64,000 bases of DNA. Origin: Paenibacillus agricola. GTDB lineage: Bacteria > Bacillota > Bacilli > Paenibacillales > NBRC-103111. The position numbers and the translations under genes are program-made. Positions 8,831 through 17,145 of this stretch are shown in pieces. The notes under the pieces were generated by a model. It did no database searches, had not been told where the DNA came from, and worked only from the letters and a program-made list of their open reading frames with translations. Position 1 is the stretch's first letter; every line of letters starts with the position of its first letter. Location: assembly GCF_011440305.1 (NCBI RefSeq), contig NZ_JAAOIW010000005.1:248001-312000 (forward strand). The letters run 5' to 3'.

Positions 8831-8866
8831 GTTTGTTCCTCTTTTCTTTGAGTTATTTTATATTAA

Positions 8867-8880
8867 GGACCTTTCGGTCC
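8867..8880. promoter_or_regulatory. Palindromic operator candidate upstream of the ene-reductase gene
   Basis: A perfect inverted repeat GGACC-TTTC-GGTCC in the 79 bp between the TetR gene and the ene-reductase gene. A near copy lies in front of the TetR gene itself (9512-9525), which argues for an operator and against a chance hairpin. Confidence 0.5.
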
Positions 8881-8909
8881 GGAATAAATAAAAAAAAGTA
8901 CACTTTCAT

Positions 8910-9473
8910 TTATCTCAAATTCCCTAATATTACAGACACAAAATCCTCAATCCTGTTTTGACTTGTTTGTGCTCGCACCATCACATTTACACCTTGTAAG
9001 GAGACAGTTAAAAATCGGGCAAGCTTAAGGGAATCGATTTTAGACTGGATAGAACCATTGATTTTACCGATCTCAATTGCATTAAAAAATGCATTTTCAA
9101 CATCTTCGAAATCTTTTTCAATCACTTTTTGAAATTCTTTATCATGTGGCGCCAATTCGATAGCTTCATTGGAAGTCATGCAACCATTGCTAACTTTATT
9201 AAGGAGGGCCATAAAAAATAATTCGATACCCTGGTATACATTCTCATTGCTCAAATAATTATTGAGTACGGACAGACGCTCCTTGCGATATAAATCAAAT
9301 GCTCTTGAAAATAAATCATGTTTGTTACCAAAAGTCTCGTATAAACTACTCTTACTAAGTCCAGTAACATGCAGCAAATCATTTAGGGATGCCGATTCAT
9401 AACCTTTAGTCCAGAATAAAATCATCGCTTTCCTTAATACATCTATTTCATCAAAGTTACGTGGACGAACCAT
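8910..9473 (-). CDS. TetR/AcrR-family regulator next to the ene-reductase
   Basis: A 187-aa repressor-type protein. The N-terminal TetR DNA-binding domain (about 1-50) has ALKAM-type helix 1 (VLRKAMILFWTKGYESASLN) and the recognition helix GLSKSSLYETFGNKHDLF. The ligand domain contains NGCMTSNEAIELAPHD, close in form to the cysteine-bearing segment of NemR/AcuR-like regulators, so a cysteine-based sensor is possible. The start has a clear AGGAGGTGAG upstream. Operator-like repeats precede both this gene and the next, suggesting autoregulation and control of the ene-reductase. Confidence 0.88.
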   Translation of the reverse strand: MVRPRNFDEIDVLRKAMILFWTKGYESASLNDLLHVTGLSKSSLYETFGNKHDLFSRAFDLYRKERLSVLNNYLSNENVYQGIELFFMALLNKVSNGCMTSNEAIELAPHDKEFQKVIEKDFEDVENAFFNAIEIGKINGSIQSKIDSLKLARFLTVSLQGVNVMVRAQTSQNRIEDFVSVILGNLR

Positions 9474-9511
9474 TCGTACCTCACCTCCTTAAAAATAATA
9501 TACACCATTCC

Positions 9512-9525
9512 GAACCAATAAGTCC
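9512..9525. promoter_or_regulatory. Second copy of the TetR operator, in front of the TetR gene
   Basis: Read on the + strand, GAACC-AATA-AGTCC matches the 8867-8880 site in 8 of 10 arm positions with the same 4-base spacer. It overlaps the likely -35 region (TGGACT) of the regulator promoter, whose -10 TATATT lies 18 bp away. Confidence 0.45.
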
Positions 9526-9941
9526 AGAACAAAATAATTAGATATATGTTTTTATCCAATTACACATCGTCTCATCTCATCGTCTTCTCTTCTTCAATAG
9601 ACTGATGACAAGAAACTGATCCGTTCCCCACCACCAATAATCACACCTCACCGAAACAAAAAACTATAAGCTAAGCAATTCTTGCATGAAAAAACCGGAT
9701 TCCCTTTACTATACAAGGGAATCCGGTTTTCGTGTAAGCACAGATCTTCAACTAACCTACCCGTTTGTTGAGCAAGGCCCAAGGCAACCTCGTCATGGAC
9801 TTCATAAGGTGGATGCGTGAATGCTGTGTTATCTGATGGGTACCTTCGAAGTGATACTTAAAAGAACTTATACAAAAAATAATCCTTTATCCCCACCGAA
9901 GTAAGCCGGGACACTTAAAGGTCTACGCTGCAGCTATTGTA
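9526..9941. other. Gene-free stretch between TetR and the isomerase gene
   Basis: Holds the TetR promoter at its left end and the bidirectional terminator at 9691-9730. Between 9731 and 9941 the leftward strand has short open stretches (one includes PYEVHDEVALGLAQQTG) that look like remnant coding DNA, but I cannot assign a family. Confidence 0.4.
9691..9730. terminator. Strong bidirectional terminator
   Basis: Sixteen-base perfect arms (9691-9706 and 9715-9730) around an 8-base loop, with A-run and T-run flanks on both sides. It is well placed to end the leftward transcript of the 9942-10721 gene. Confidence 0.75.
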
Positions 9942-10721
9942 TTACTTAACGCCTTGTGCAGCCCACTGCGATTTCATAAACTCTAAGGAAGCCGGAAGCT
10001 CCTTGTCGCGGTCATTTAATGTACATTCTGCTGAAACCATTCCGTTATAACCGGCAGCCTTTAATTGGGCTACAAAGCTTTCATAAGGGTATTGTCCAGT
10101 ACCAGGCGCCAGACGCCCTGTATCTGCTACATGGATATGGGAAAGCCAATCTTTATTAGCAACAATCGTATCCAAAGGCTCCGATTCCTCATCCATATGG
10201 TAGAAATCAGCCAGCACGCGGATTGCAGGATCATTGATTTGTTTGGCAAAATATACGCCTTCCGATACACTTGTAATGATATTGGATTCCTTCGTGTTCA
10301 AAGGCTCAATAGCTAGGACAAGATTTGTACCTTTTAGTTCACCAGCAATGATGTTCAACAAGCTAAGTATTTGCTCTTCAGCACGAGCGCGCTCCCAACC
10401 CTCAGGAATACTGCGTGATCTTCCGCTGCCAAACACAAAGATAGACGAGCCCGCTTGAACCATCGTTTCAACCGCTCTGGCCAAATATTTTCTAACAATT
10501 TCTTCGTTGACTTCAGGCCCTACCACTTTAATATCTCCTGGAAATAATACATTCCACGCCTTTACAGGAATTGCACTGTTTACATACAAAGGTAGCGCTT
10601 TCTTGAAGGCCACATCATCCAAAGTCAATAAGGGAGCAACTGCACATTCGATATAATCATAACCGTATTTTTGAAGCTCTTCAGCATGTTCAATGGGCAT
10701 GCACCATCCAAATGTAGTCAT
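9942..10721 (-). CDS. Sugar phosphate isomerase/epimerase-like TIM-barrel protein
   Basis: A 259-aa protein of the xylose-isomerase-like (AP endonuclease 2 fold) group. Marks: the N-terminal YGYDYIECAVAPL, VFGSGRSRSIPEGW, the metal-binding glutamate in LAIEPLN, DFYHMD, HIHVADTGRLAPGTG and the late glutamate in VSAECT. These match the metal-ligand and substrate positions of inosose or tagatose 3-epimerase relatives. The substrate is unknown. ATG at 10721 follows TAAGGAGG. It is a single gene with no obvious operon partner. Confidence 0.8.
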   Translation of the reverse strand: MTTFGWCMPIEHAEELQKYGYDYIECAVAPLLTLDDVAFKKALPLYVNSAIPVKAWNVLFPGDIKVVGPEVNEEIVRKYLARAVETMVQAGSSIFVFGSGRSRSIPEGWERARAEEQILSLLNIIAGELKGTNLVLAIEPLNTKESNIITSVSEGVYFAKQINDPAIRVLADFYHMDEESEPLDTIVANKDWLSHIHVADTGRLAPGTGQYPYESFVAQLKAAGYNGMVSAECTLNDRDKELPASLEFMKSQWAAQGVK

Positions 10722-10866
10722 TATTATACCTCCTTAGGGTATTTAATAAGGGTAGCGATGGAATCGTGATCGCCTATGAACCATATTACAGTAAATCCAT
10801 CATCGTTTCCGAACCTTTATTGCTAGTATTTCGCCATAATCGACTTATCTTGTCCCACCTAAACGG

Positions 10867-11916
10867 CTAAACCTTTAATGGTTGATGGAAATTTAGCGAG
10901 GTTTCAATCTGGACGGTACTATGCTGGATATGAAAATCATGCTCCAGCAGCTGGATCGCTTTTTGTAATAGGGCTTGCCCATCCACCTGGTCCTCGATCA
11001 AGAGGTGGCAGCTTAATGAATCCATCCCCGATGTAATCGTCCAAATATGAAGGTCATGAATTTCAATGACTCCTTCAATTGATTCCAAGGCTTGCTTCAC
11101 TTCATTCTGGTTAATAGAGGCCGGTGTTCCCTCCATCAAAATATGAACGGTGTGCTGGATCAGGCTCCAAGCGCTTTTGAGAATGAGGAGCGAGACCGCT
11201 ACACTTATAATGGCATCCGCCATATACCACGAGAATAGCAGCATCAGCAGGCCTGCCACGATCGCTCCAATCGAGCCCAATGCATCTCCCAAAATATGAA
11301 GGTAGGCGCTCCGCAAATTGAGGTTGTTTTTTACGTCCCCTTTGCGCATTAATGACCATGCACTTAGCAAATTAGCCAACAAGCCGATGCAAGCAATCCA
11401 CATCATGGTACCGCTAGCTACAACGGGAGGATCCACAAAACGATGGAATGCCTCCCACATGATGAACAAAGCAATGGCAAACAATGTAACACCATTAAAA
11501 CATGCCGCCAAAATCTCAAAACGATAAAAACCATAGGTTTTGCGGGGCGATGCCGGCTTCAATGCGAAACGAATCGCTATTAAGCTTAGCAGCAGCGAGA
11601 CCGCATCACTTAGCATGTGCCCAGAGTCTGAGAGCAACGCCAGGCTGTTCGTGACAATGCCACCAAAAAATTCAAGCAGCATAATGCCAGTAGTTATGAT
11701 CAGGGCTATGAGCAGCCCTTTTTGGCTGCCATCTCCATGATGATGGTGGTGGTGGCCATGGCTATGGTCATGGGAGTGACCGCTGTGGGAGTGGTCATGG
11801 GAGTCACTGCTGCGGGAATCGCCATGCGTGTGGCCGCTGTTCTTTAGGGCGTCGCCCTGAGCTTCATGTGAGCAGTCTCCCTGATTACTATTGCCATTAT
11901 GATTGTGCTTGTGCAT
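10867..11916 (-). CDS. CDF-family heavy-metal (zinc/cobalt/cadmium) efflux protein
   Basis: A 349-aa cation diffusion facilitator exporting divalent metal by proton exchange. Residues 1-66 are histidine-rich (HDHSHSGHSHDHSHGHHHHH), a cytosolic metal buffer. Six membrane segments follow, with the two HxxxD metal sites seen as SDSGHMLSDA (TM2) and YLHILGDALGS (TM5). A cytosolic C-terminal domain begins near EGTPASIN and holds HDLHIW. The family resembles CzcD/ZitB. The gene sits behind a consensus promoter covered by a perfect palindrome, so induction by metal through an ArsR/SmtB-type repressor encoded elsewhere is likely. Confidence 0.93.
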   Translation of the reverse strand: MHKHNHNGNSNQGDCSHEAQGDALKNSGHTHGDSRSSDSHDHSHSGHSHDHSHGHHHHHHGDGSQKGLLIALIITTGIMLLEFFGGIVTNSLALLSDSGHMLSDAVSLLLSLIAIRFALKPASPRKTYGFYRFEILAACFNGVTLFAIALFIMWEAFHRFVDPPVVASGTMMWIACIGLLANLLSAWSLMRKGDVKNNLNLRSAYLHILGDALGSIGAIVAGLLMLLFSWYMADAIISVAVSLLILKSAWSLIQHTVHILMEGTPASINQNEVKQALESIEGVIEIHDLHIWTITSGMDSLSCHLLIEDQVDGQALLQKAIQLLEHDFHIQHSTVQIETSLNFHQPLKV

Positions 11917-11956
11917 AGGCTAATGCTCCTTCGCTCACGGAATGGGATAAATAAGA

Positions 11957-11994
11957 TAATATAACATATGAACGATTGCTCATATGTTATATTA
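11957..11994. promoter_or_regulatory. Long perfect palindrome, probable metal-repressor operator
   Basis: Fifteen-base perfect arms (11957-11971 and 11980-11994) with an 8-base centre. The core reads ATATGAAC-GATT-GCTCATAT, in the style of SmtB/CzrA operators (ATATGAA-type half sites). It overlaps the -10 box and the expected transcription start of the efflux gene. Confidence 0.65.
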
Positions 11995-12019
11995 TGACTC
12001 CTGCCCTATCCATTGTCAA
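11991..12019 (-). promoter_or_regulatory. Promoter of the CDF gene
   Basis: Read leftward: -35 TTGACA (12014-12019), 17 bp spacer, -10 CATAAT (11991-11996). The -10 overlaps the operator palindrome, the classic layout for repression by steric block. Confidence 0.65.
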
Positions 12020-12096
12020 TAGTTTCCTATTCCAATTGAACGATTTAGAAGTTAGCCTCTATTATACGCTTTACCATTCATAATATTGCATATGCT

Positions 12097-12960
12097 CTAG
12101 CTTTCGAGCTCCAGCCGCTCTGCGTGTGTGTACACATTAAAAGAATCTCCACGGATAAAGCCTATAACAGCAATGCCCAGATCATGGGCAAGCTCCAGCG
12201 CTAATCCCGTTGGAGCAGATTTAGAGAGCAGGATGCCTACGCCGATTTTTGCCACCTTGAGCAGCACTTCAGACGAGACCCGGCCGCTGAATGCAATAAC
12301 CTTGCCTTGCAAAGGTATGCGGTGCCGGATGCATTGTCCGTAGATTTTATCCAATGCATTATGCCTGCCGATATCGGAGCGGATTAACATAGGCAGCGGA
12401 TCGCTGCTGTCGACCGTACACAATGCAGCATTGTGCACGCCACCTGTGTTATGGAATTCAGCGGAAGCCTGCTGCAGGTCCCTCATTAATTCCAAACAAC
12501 GTTGCGCGCTAATTCGCGTTCGCAATGGGATAGTTTTGGCGGTCCTTGCATCGTTATGAAAATAAAACTGCCGGCTTTTACCACAACAGGAGCCAATCAA
12601 ACGTTTATTGTACCATTCCTTGCTTGTGCTTTGCTTGATTGTCAATTCGACCTCAGCAAAGCCGCGCCCTACATCCAGCTTAAAGCTGCGTATATCCTCC
12701 ATGACCCGAATCATTCCCTCTGATGCAAGAAAGCCGAGTACCATATCCTCTAAATCGGAAGGGCTGCATACAATTGTGGCAAACTCGTCTCCATCAACCC
12801 TAATGGTGAGAGGATATTCAGCAGCCACCTCGTCAGCTTGTGGCTGCAGCTGGCCCCCTGCATACTTGAGTATATGCCAGGTTGCTGTGGCGGCTGGCTC
12901 GGCTCCGTCTCTATAGTCGGCTTGGTCTGCTTTTTCGATGCTTTCCATCCTGTCCATCAC
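12097..12960 (-). CDS. fdhD: Formate dehydrogenase accessory sulfurtransferase FdhD
   Basis: A 287-aa FdhD protein, which carries sulfur from a cysteine desulfurase to the molybdenum cofactor of formate dehydrogenases. Family marks: the central GSCCGKS segment (a CC form of the usual CxxC sulfur-carrier site), FHNTGGVHNAALC, SDIGRHNALDKIYG and SGRVSSEVLLKV. It begins at GTG 12960 or ATG 12957 and overlaps the stop of the upstream FdhF-like gene (GTGATG), so the two are coupled. The partner gene strongly supports the call. Confidence 0.93.
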   Translation of the reverse strand: MMDRMESIEKADQADYRDGAEPAATATWHILKYAGGQLQPQADEVAAEYPLTIRVDGDEFATIVCSPSDLEDMVLGFLASEGMIRVMEDIRSFKLDVGRGFAEVELTIKQSTSKEWYNKRLIGSCCGKSRQFYFHNDARTAKTIPLRTRISAQRCLELMRDLQQASAEFHNTGGVHNAALCTVDSSDPLPMLIRSDIGRHNALDKIYGQCIRHRIPLQGKVIAFSGRVSSEVLLKVAKIGVGILLSKSAPTGLALELAHDLGIAVIGFIRGDSFNVYTHAERLELES

Positions 12961-15308
12961 CCCATCTCCGTTTCCAGCTCCGTAATGCGTTTTTCGACAT
13001 ACTTCGTATCTTTGAACGCATGGAATGTTTCTGCTTTCTCCACAACCGCTGCTGTATTGTATTCAGGAATCCCTGCCTGCGGTTCATAAACACCTTTGGG
13101 AATCAAGCTATTACCCTCAGGCCAATGCACCTCGATATTGCCTCGCCCGATCAGTACTGGCTTCGCCCTTCCATGGAGCAACCCATATTGGTTATAAACG
13201 ACAATCGCATCGCCCTCTTTCAGCCTGAGATCATCGGCGTCCTCCTGGCTCATCAGTACATCATAGCGGTCTGCTCCATTAAACGGATCGGTCTCGCTAT
13301 AAATCATCGAGTTGAATTGCTTGCCACGGCGTGTCGTCACACGGAAATGCCCTTCAGGCTTTCGAAGCTCCGGCTGCTCGATAGGAATCAGGTTGCCCCG
13401 TCCATCTTCAGTTGGACATATGCCATCCTCACATAGCCAAGCACCACCCCATTGAAATACATCGCCACGCTCCGACAAGTCCTGGATACCGTTATAATTA
13501 GCCGCAGCCTCGGCAATTTCCTTGCGAATATCAGCCGCATTCTCGAAACCAACGCGCGCCTTATATGCAGGGTTTACCTTCGCTGCAAGCTCGGCGTAGA
13601 TCGACCACTCCGCTCGTGCCTCACCAACGCGAGGCCCCCTAATTTCCGGCGAATAATAAACCATTCGCTCCGTAGAAGTCGAAGTCCCTCCGCCCGGCTG
13701 CTCATAACGGGTCATCGCCGGCAGCACAATGACGGCCTCCCGCGCATCCGCAAGCGTGGAGGTGTTGAGCACAATATCCTGATGGACACGGATGTCGACA
13801 TTTTCCAGGCAGCCTCTGACAAAATCAGGATCCGGCATCGTCTCCAGAAAGTTGCCGCCTGATGTATAGAACAGCTTCAGCTTGCGCTCATGCTCATCAG
13901 GCAGCATCGAGTTTTCCAGCGATACACCGACAATATCCCCTTGCCAGCGCGGCAGCTTGAAGCCCCATAGCTGCTCCATACGCTCTATGCCCTTTGTGTT
14001 AAACTCGCCGCCGGGCAGACTGAACGGATCTGCACCCATCTCGCCAGAGCCCTGCACGCCGCTATGACCGCGGATCGGCATCAAGCCGCAATGCTCGCGC
14101 CCCAGAAACCCACGCAGCAGCGCCAAATTAGCGACCTGCGAAATATTGTCCGTCCCGAAGCGATGCTGGGTCAGCCCCATGCTCCAGACGAAAACCGCCG
14201 ATTTGGCTGAAGCCAGCAAACATGCGAATTCCAGCATCCGTTCACGACTAAGCCCCGAGGATTGCTCCAGCAAAACCCAATCCTGCTCCATGACATGGGC
14301 CTTGAGCTCCTCGTAGCCATTCGTATGGGCTTGCACGAAGTTATGGTCAATCGCAGACCCTTTTTTCTGCTCCTCCATTTCAAACCAATGCTTCATGACT
14401 CCGTTCATAAAAGCAATATCCCCACCAATATGAACGCCATAGAAATCATCGGCGAGCCTGGTTCCAAATAAGGCCGATTCGGGAATCGAAGGAATCCAAT
14501 ATTGATCCATCGACGGTTCATGGTAAGGGTTAATGACGATGATTTTCGTGCCTTTACGCTTCGCGGCATACATATATTTCGTCGATACCGGCTGATTGTT
14601 TGCTGCAACACTCCCCCAGAAAACCAGCACATCCGTGCCAATCCAATCCTTATAATTACAGCTGGAAGCACCGATGCCGACTGACCGCTTTAGTGCGGTT
14701 TTTGAAGGGGAATGGCAAATCCGAGAAGCATTATCGATATGGTTCGTGCCCAGCAGACGGGCTACCTTCGCGGCAGCGTAATAAGATTCATTCGTGATGC
14801 CGCGTGCGGTCAGGTAAAAAGCAAGCTGCAAAGGATCAATCGCCCGAATTTTCGCGGCAATCGTATCCAGCGCCTCATCCCAGGACAGCCTCGAAAAATG
14901 CGTTTCTCCGGGACGGCGTATAAGCGGGTACGGAATGCGTCCAAGCTTGCGGAGTGCTGTACTGTCCATCTTGCGCAGCTCCCCTATATCCTGGTGCAGC
15001 ACCTCAGGCTGAATCTCCGGCATCGTATTCAAGCGCAGCACATTAAGGCGAGTCGTACAGACGTGAGGTCCCTCCAACGTCTGGTCGTATAAGCCAGATA
15101 CCCCTAGAGCACAACCATCGCAAACACCTTGGGTCAAGATACGGTAAGCATAGGGCAGTTGGTCACGATTTTCCCAAGCGATCTTCAAGGTTTCCTTAAT
15201 ATGATGAGGCTTTACTTTGCCCAACCCAAATGGTGCCTTGCTCACCCATAGCTTAGGATCCAAGCTTTTAGGCAGGCCAATCGGCCCTGTGTGTTTAGTA
15301 GTTCCCAT
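12957..15308 (-). CDS. FdhF/YdeP-family molybdopterin oxidoreductase, alpha subunit
   Basis: A 783-aa molybdenum-bis-MGD enzyme related to formate dehydrogenase H and to YdeP. ATG 15308 is preferred to the longer frame (15353) because AAGGAGATG precedes it and the protein then begins MGTTKHTGPIG. The N-terminus has CDGC (Cys 63 and 66) plus a later Cys, fewer than a full 4Fe-4S set. Next come SRICHSPS in the molybdenum region, GHSGVQGSGEMG, and a C-terminal MGD-binding fold. No beta or gamma subunit gene is present, so it either works alone or with a partner elsewhere. It is coupled to fdhD downstream. Confidence 0.87.
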   Translation of the reverse strand: MGTTKHTGPIGLPKSLDPKLWVSKAPFGLGKVKPHHIKETLKIAWENRDQLPYAYRILTQGVCDGCALGVSGLYDQTLEGPHVCTTRLNVLRLNTMPEIQPEVLHQDIGELRKMDSTALRKLGRIPYPLIRRPGETHFSRLSWDEALDTIAAKIRAIDPLQLAFYLTARGITNESYYAAAKVARLLGTNHIDNASRICHSPSKTALKRSVGIGASSCNYKDWIGTDVLVFWGSVAANNQPVSTKYMYAAKRKGTKIIVINPYHEPSMDQYWIPSIPESALFGTRLADDFYGVHIGGDIAFMNGVMKHWFEMEEQKKGSAIDHNFVQAHTNGYEELKAHVMEQDWVLLEQSSGLSRERMLEFACLLASAKSAVFVWSMGLTQHRFGTDNISQVANLALLRGFLGREHCGLMPIRGHSGVQGSGEMGADPFSLPGGEFNTKGIERMEQLWGFKLPRWQGDIVGVSLENSMLPDEHERKLKLFYTSGGNFLETMPDPDFVRGCLENVDIRVHQDIVLNTSTLADAREAVIVLPAMTRYEQPGGGTSTSTERMVYYSPEIRGPRVGEARAEWSIYAELAAKVNPAYKARVGFENAADIRKEIAEAAANYNGIQDLSERGDVFQWGGAWLCEDGICPTEDGRGNLIPIEQPELRKPEGHFRVTTRRGKQFNSMIYSETDPFNGADRYDVLMSQEDADDLRLKEGDAIVVYNQYGLLHGRAKPVLIGRGNIEVHWPEGNSLIPKGVYEPQAGIPEYNTAAVVEKAETFHAFKDTKYVEKRITELETEMG

Positions 15309-15345
15309 GTTAACATCTCCTTGGTTTATCAAATAATATAGAAAA

Positions 15346-15403
15346 AGCCACAACAGCCAACCCTCATTTTTGTCGTAGCAAAAAAGGATCGTCAGTTGTG
15401 GCT
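15346..15403 (-). other. Structured leader or attenuator-like hairpin before the FdhF-like gene
   Basis: Nine-base perfect arms AGCCACAAC/GTTGTGGCT (15346-15354 and 15395-15403) enclose a 40-base loop that itself pairs TTTTTG with CAAAAA on the leftward strand. The leftward RNA has a T-run directly after the stem, then the ribosome binding site of the FdhF-like gene about 20 bases on. It could be the terminator of the DUF2294 gene, an attenuator, or a leader. Confidence 0.5.
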
Positions 15404-15514
15404 GTTAGTCTTGAGCAGGTTCGCTGCCAAGTGCCAACGGCACATGTATGCAATTGTGGCTTCAATATTGTAGCTTCATTGGAGAAGATTCAATGTTTAG
15501 TTACCGGAAACGAA

Positions 15515-15871
15515 TTACCGAAATTTATTTTCAATATTTTGGTCAAACACGAAAATCGACATGCCAAAATCCTTTTCTATATCGATATCCACGAATAGCT
15601 CCACAAACTTGGCATCTAATAGCTGCTCCATTTCGACCGGTGGATGATTGACATACATATCCTTCACCATCTCAGTGCGAGCGGTTCGCAGAATCTGCTT
15701 GCCGTCTACACCCGAAGCAATAAACTTTTCTACGGGAGACAGATTGCCTTCCATTTCACATATCGCCCATTGCTTGCAAAAGGTAGTGCGAATCTCCCTG
15801 GGTCCCTTGCCCATATGTCGTTTGCGATACGCTTTCACTAAATTGCTGAACTCCGCTTCCACCTTATTCAT
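15515..15871 (-). CDS. DUF2294 (MpsC-like) family protein
   Basis: A 118-aa cytosolic protein with the DUF2294 marks: YRKRHMGKGPREIRTTF, ICEMEGNLSPVEKF and a C-terminal segment ending in FVFDQNIENKF. The family is named MpsC for a Staphylococcus system linked to membrane potential, but its biochemical role is unclear. Members often lie near formate dehydrogenase genes in Bacillota, as here, where it precedes the FdhF-like gene by about 200 bp on the same strand. The link to formate metabolism is inferred from context only. Confidence 0.8.
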   Translation of the reverse strand: MNKVEAEFSNLVKAYRKRHMGKGPREIRTTFCKQWAICEMEGNLSPVEKFIASGVDGKQILRTARTEMVKDMYVNHPPVEMEQLLDAKFVELFVDIDIEKDFGMSIFVFDQNIENKFR

Positions 15872-16083
15872 GTAGGGGATCCCTCTTTTTTTGGTTCTAT
15901 AGATTAAATTTTAACATGGAGCCGAAAGGAGCACAATCCTTTTAAAAATAAAGAAACATAAAGAAATCGTCACTATCAGCGATTTAAGCTATAATAAATT
16001 TGGAAGAGCGCATGCATTTCGTTTTGGCAACATGCAGTTTAAACGTGTATACAAACAAGATCCTATAAATAGAGGTGTACAAG

Positions 16084-17103
16084 TTGTCCAGTATTAAAGA
16101 TATTGCCAAGCTAGCACAAGTATCCCCAGGGACGGCCTCGCTTGTTTTAAACGGCAAGGGAACTGCCCTTCGTATATCTACGGCTACACAACAACGAATT
16201 TTGGAGGCTGCCCGCGCTTTGGACTACAGCCCCAATATCTCCGCTCGACGCCTGCGTAGCGGCGGGGAAACGGTAGCACCAATTATTGCTTTATTTTGGA
16301 CCATTGATACTAGGGCATCGCTAATCGGCAGATACCTAAAGGGCGTCCAGGACATCATTTACGCGCAGGAAACCGAATATGAGCTACTCATTCAACCGTA
16401 TGTCGGTGGGCGGCTAAAAGACGTCAAAAGCTTGGTGACAGGCACCCGCTTTAACGGAGCTATCATCGCCAATGCAACAGCTGCAGATGAAGCCTATCTT
16501 CAATCCGCGCCTGTTAAGGTTCCAGCCGTCCTATATCAGCGTTATTCAGACAAATTCGGTACGATCAATGTAGATAATTATCATACGGGGCAAGAGGTCG
16601 CACGCCTGTTTGCAAGCAGGGGGCATAGCTTGACAGGGCTGGTTATACCCAAGGTGTCTTCACGTGCGATCCATGACCGGAAAAAAGGTTTCCTCGATCA
16701 GGCTTCGGCAGTTGGACTGCCTGTGGCAGCCGCTCATATAGCAGAAGGCGAATTTTCAGAAGAGGGTGGCTACCAAGCAACCCGGGTTCTGCTACAAGCC
16801 GAGGTCAAGCCTAGTGCCCTGTTCGTGCTGAGCGACCAAATGGCCGTGGGTGCTTTGGCTGCGTTGCGTGAGGCCGGCTTGCGGGTACCCGAGGATATCG
16901 AGCTTGTCGGCCATGATGATAACGAAATTGCGCGTTTCACAGTGCCGCCTTTGACAACGATCCATTTTCCGGTAGAGGAGATGGCCCAGGCCTGCATAAA
17001 GCTTTTAATCGACGTCATGCATCATCAAGTGGCGACTCCTACATCAACTATGTTCAAGCCGCATTTTGTGTTCAGACAATCATGTGGCGACTTTAAGAAA
17101 TAA
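16084..17103 (+). CDS. LacI-family transcriptional regulator
   Basis: A 339-aa repressor. The DNA-binding domain (1-55) reads SSIKDIAKLAQVSPGTAS, with the hinge helix near SPNISARRLRS. A periplasmic-binding-protein-like sugar domain follows and ends PHFVFRQSC. The frame is open from GTG 16075, but GAGGTG lies six bases before TTG 16084, which also starts the protein at the usual point of the family. It faces the DapA-family gene across a shared terminator. It probably controls that gene, whose upstream region has an AACGTT-centred LacI-type site, but this is inference. Confidence 0.9.
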   Translation: MSSIKDIAKLAQVSPGTASLVLNGKGTALRISTATQQRILEAARALDYSPNISARRLRSGGETVAPIIALFWTIDTRASLIGRYLKGVQDIIYAQETEYELLIQPYVGGRLKDVKSLVTGTRFNGAIIANATAADEAYLQSAPVKVPAVLYQRYSDKFGTINVDNYHTGQEVARLFASRGHSLTGLVIPKVSSRAIHDRKKGFLDQASAVGLPVAAAHIAEGEFSEEGGYQATRVLLQAEVKPSALFVLSDQMAVGALAALREAGLRVPEDIELVGHDDNEIARFTVPPLTTIHFPVEEMAQACIKLLIDVMHHQVATPTSTMFKPHFVFRQSCGDFKK

Positions 17104-17138
17104 AAAAGCAGAACCCGTTTCTATGGTTCTGCTTTTTT
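17102..17138. terminator. Bidirectional terminator between convergent genes
   Basis: Fourteen-base perfect arms (17102-17115, 17125-17138), A-run and T-run on either side, serving both the LacI regulator and the DapA-family gene. Confidence 0.8.
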
Positions 17139-17145
17139 ATTTTGG

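Noticed and set aside
9731-9941. Leftward open stretch with PYEVHDEVALGLAQQTG
   Set aside because: It looks coding-like but has no start, no family match and stops nearby; it is mentioned only in the gene-free entry.
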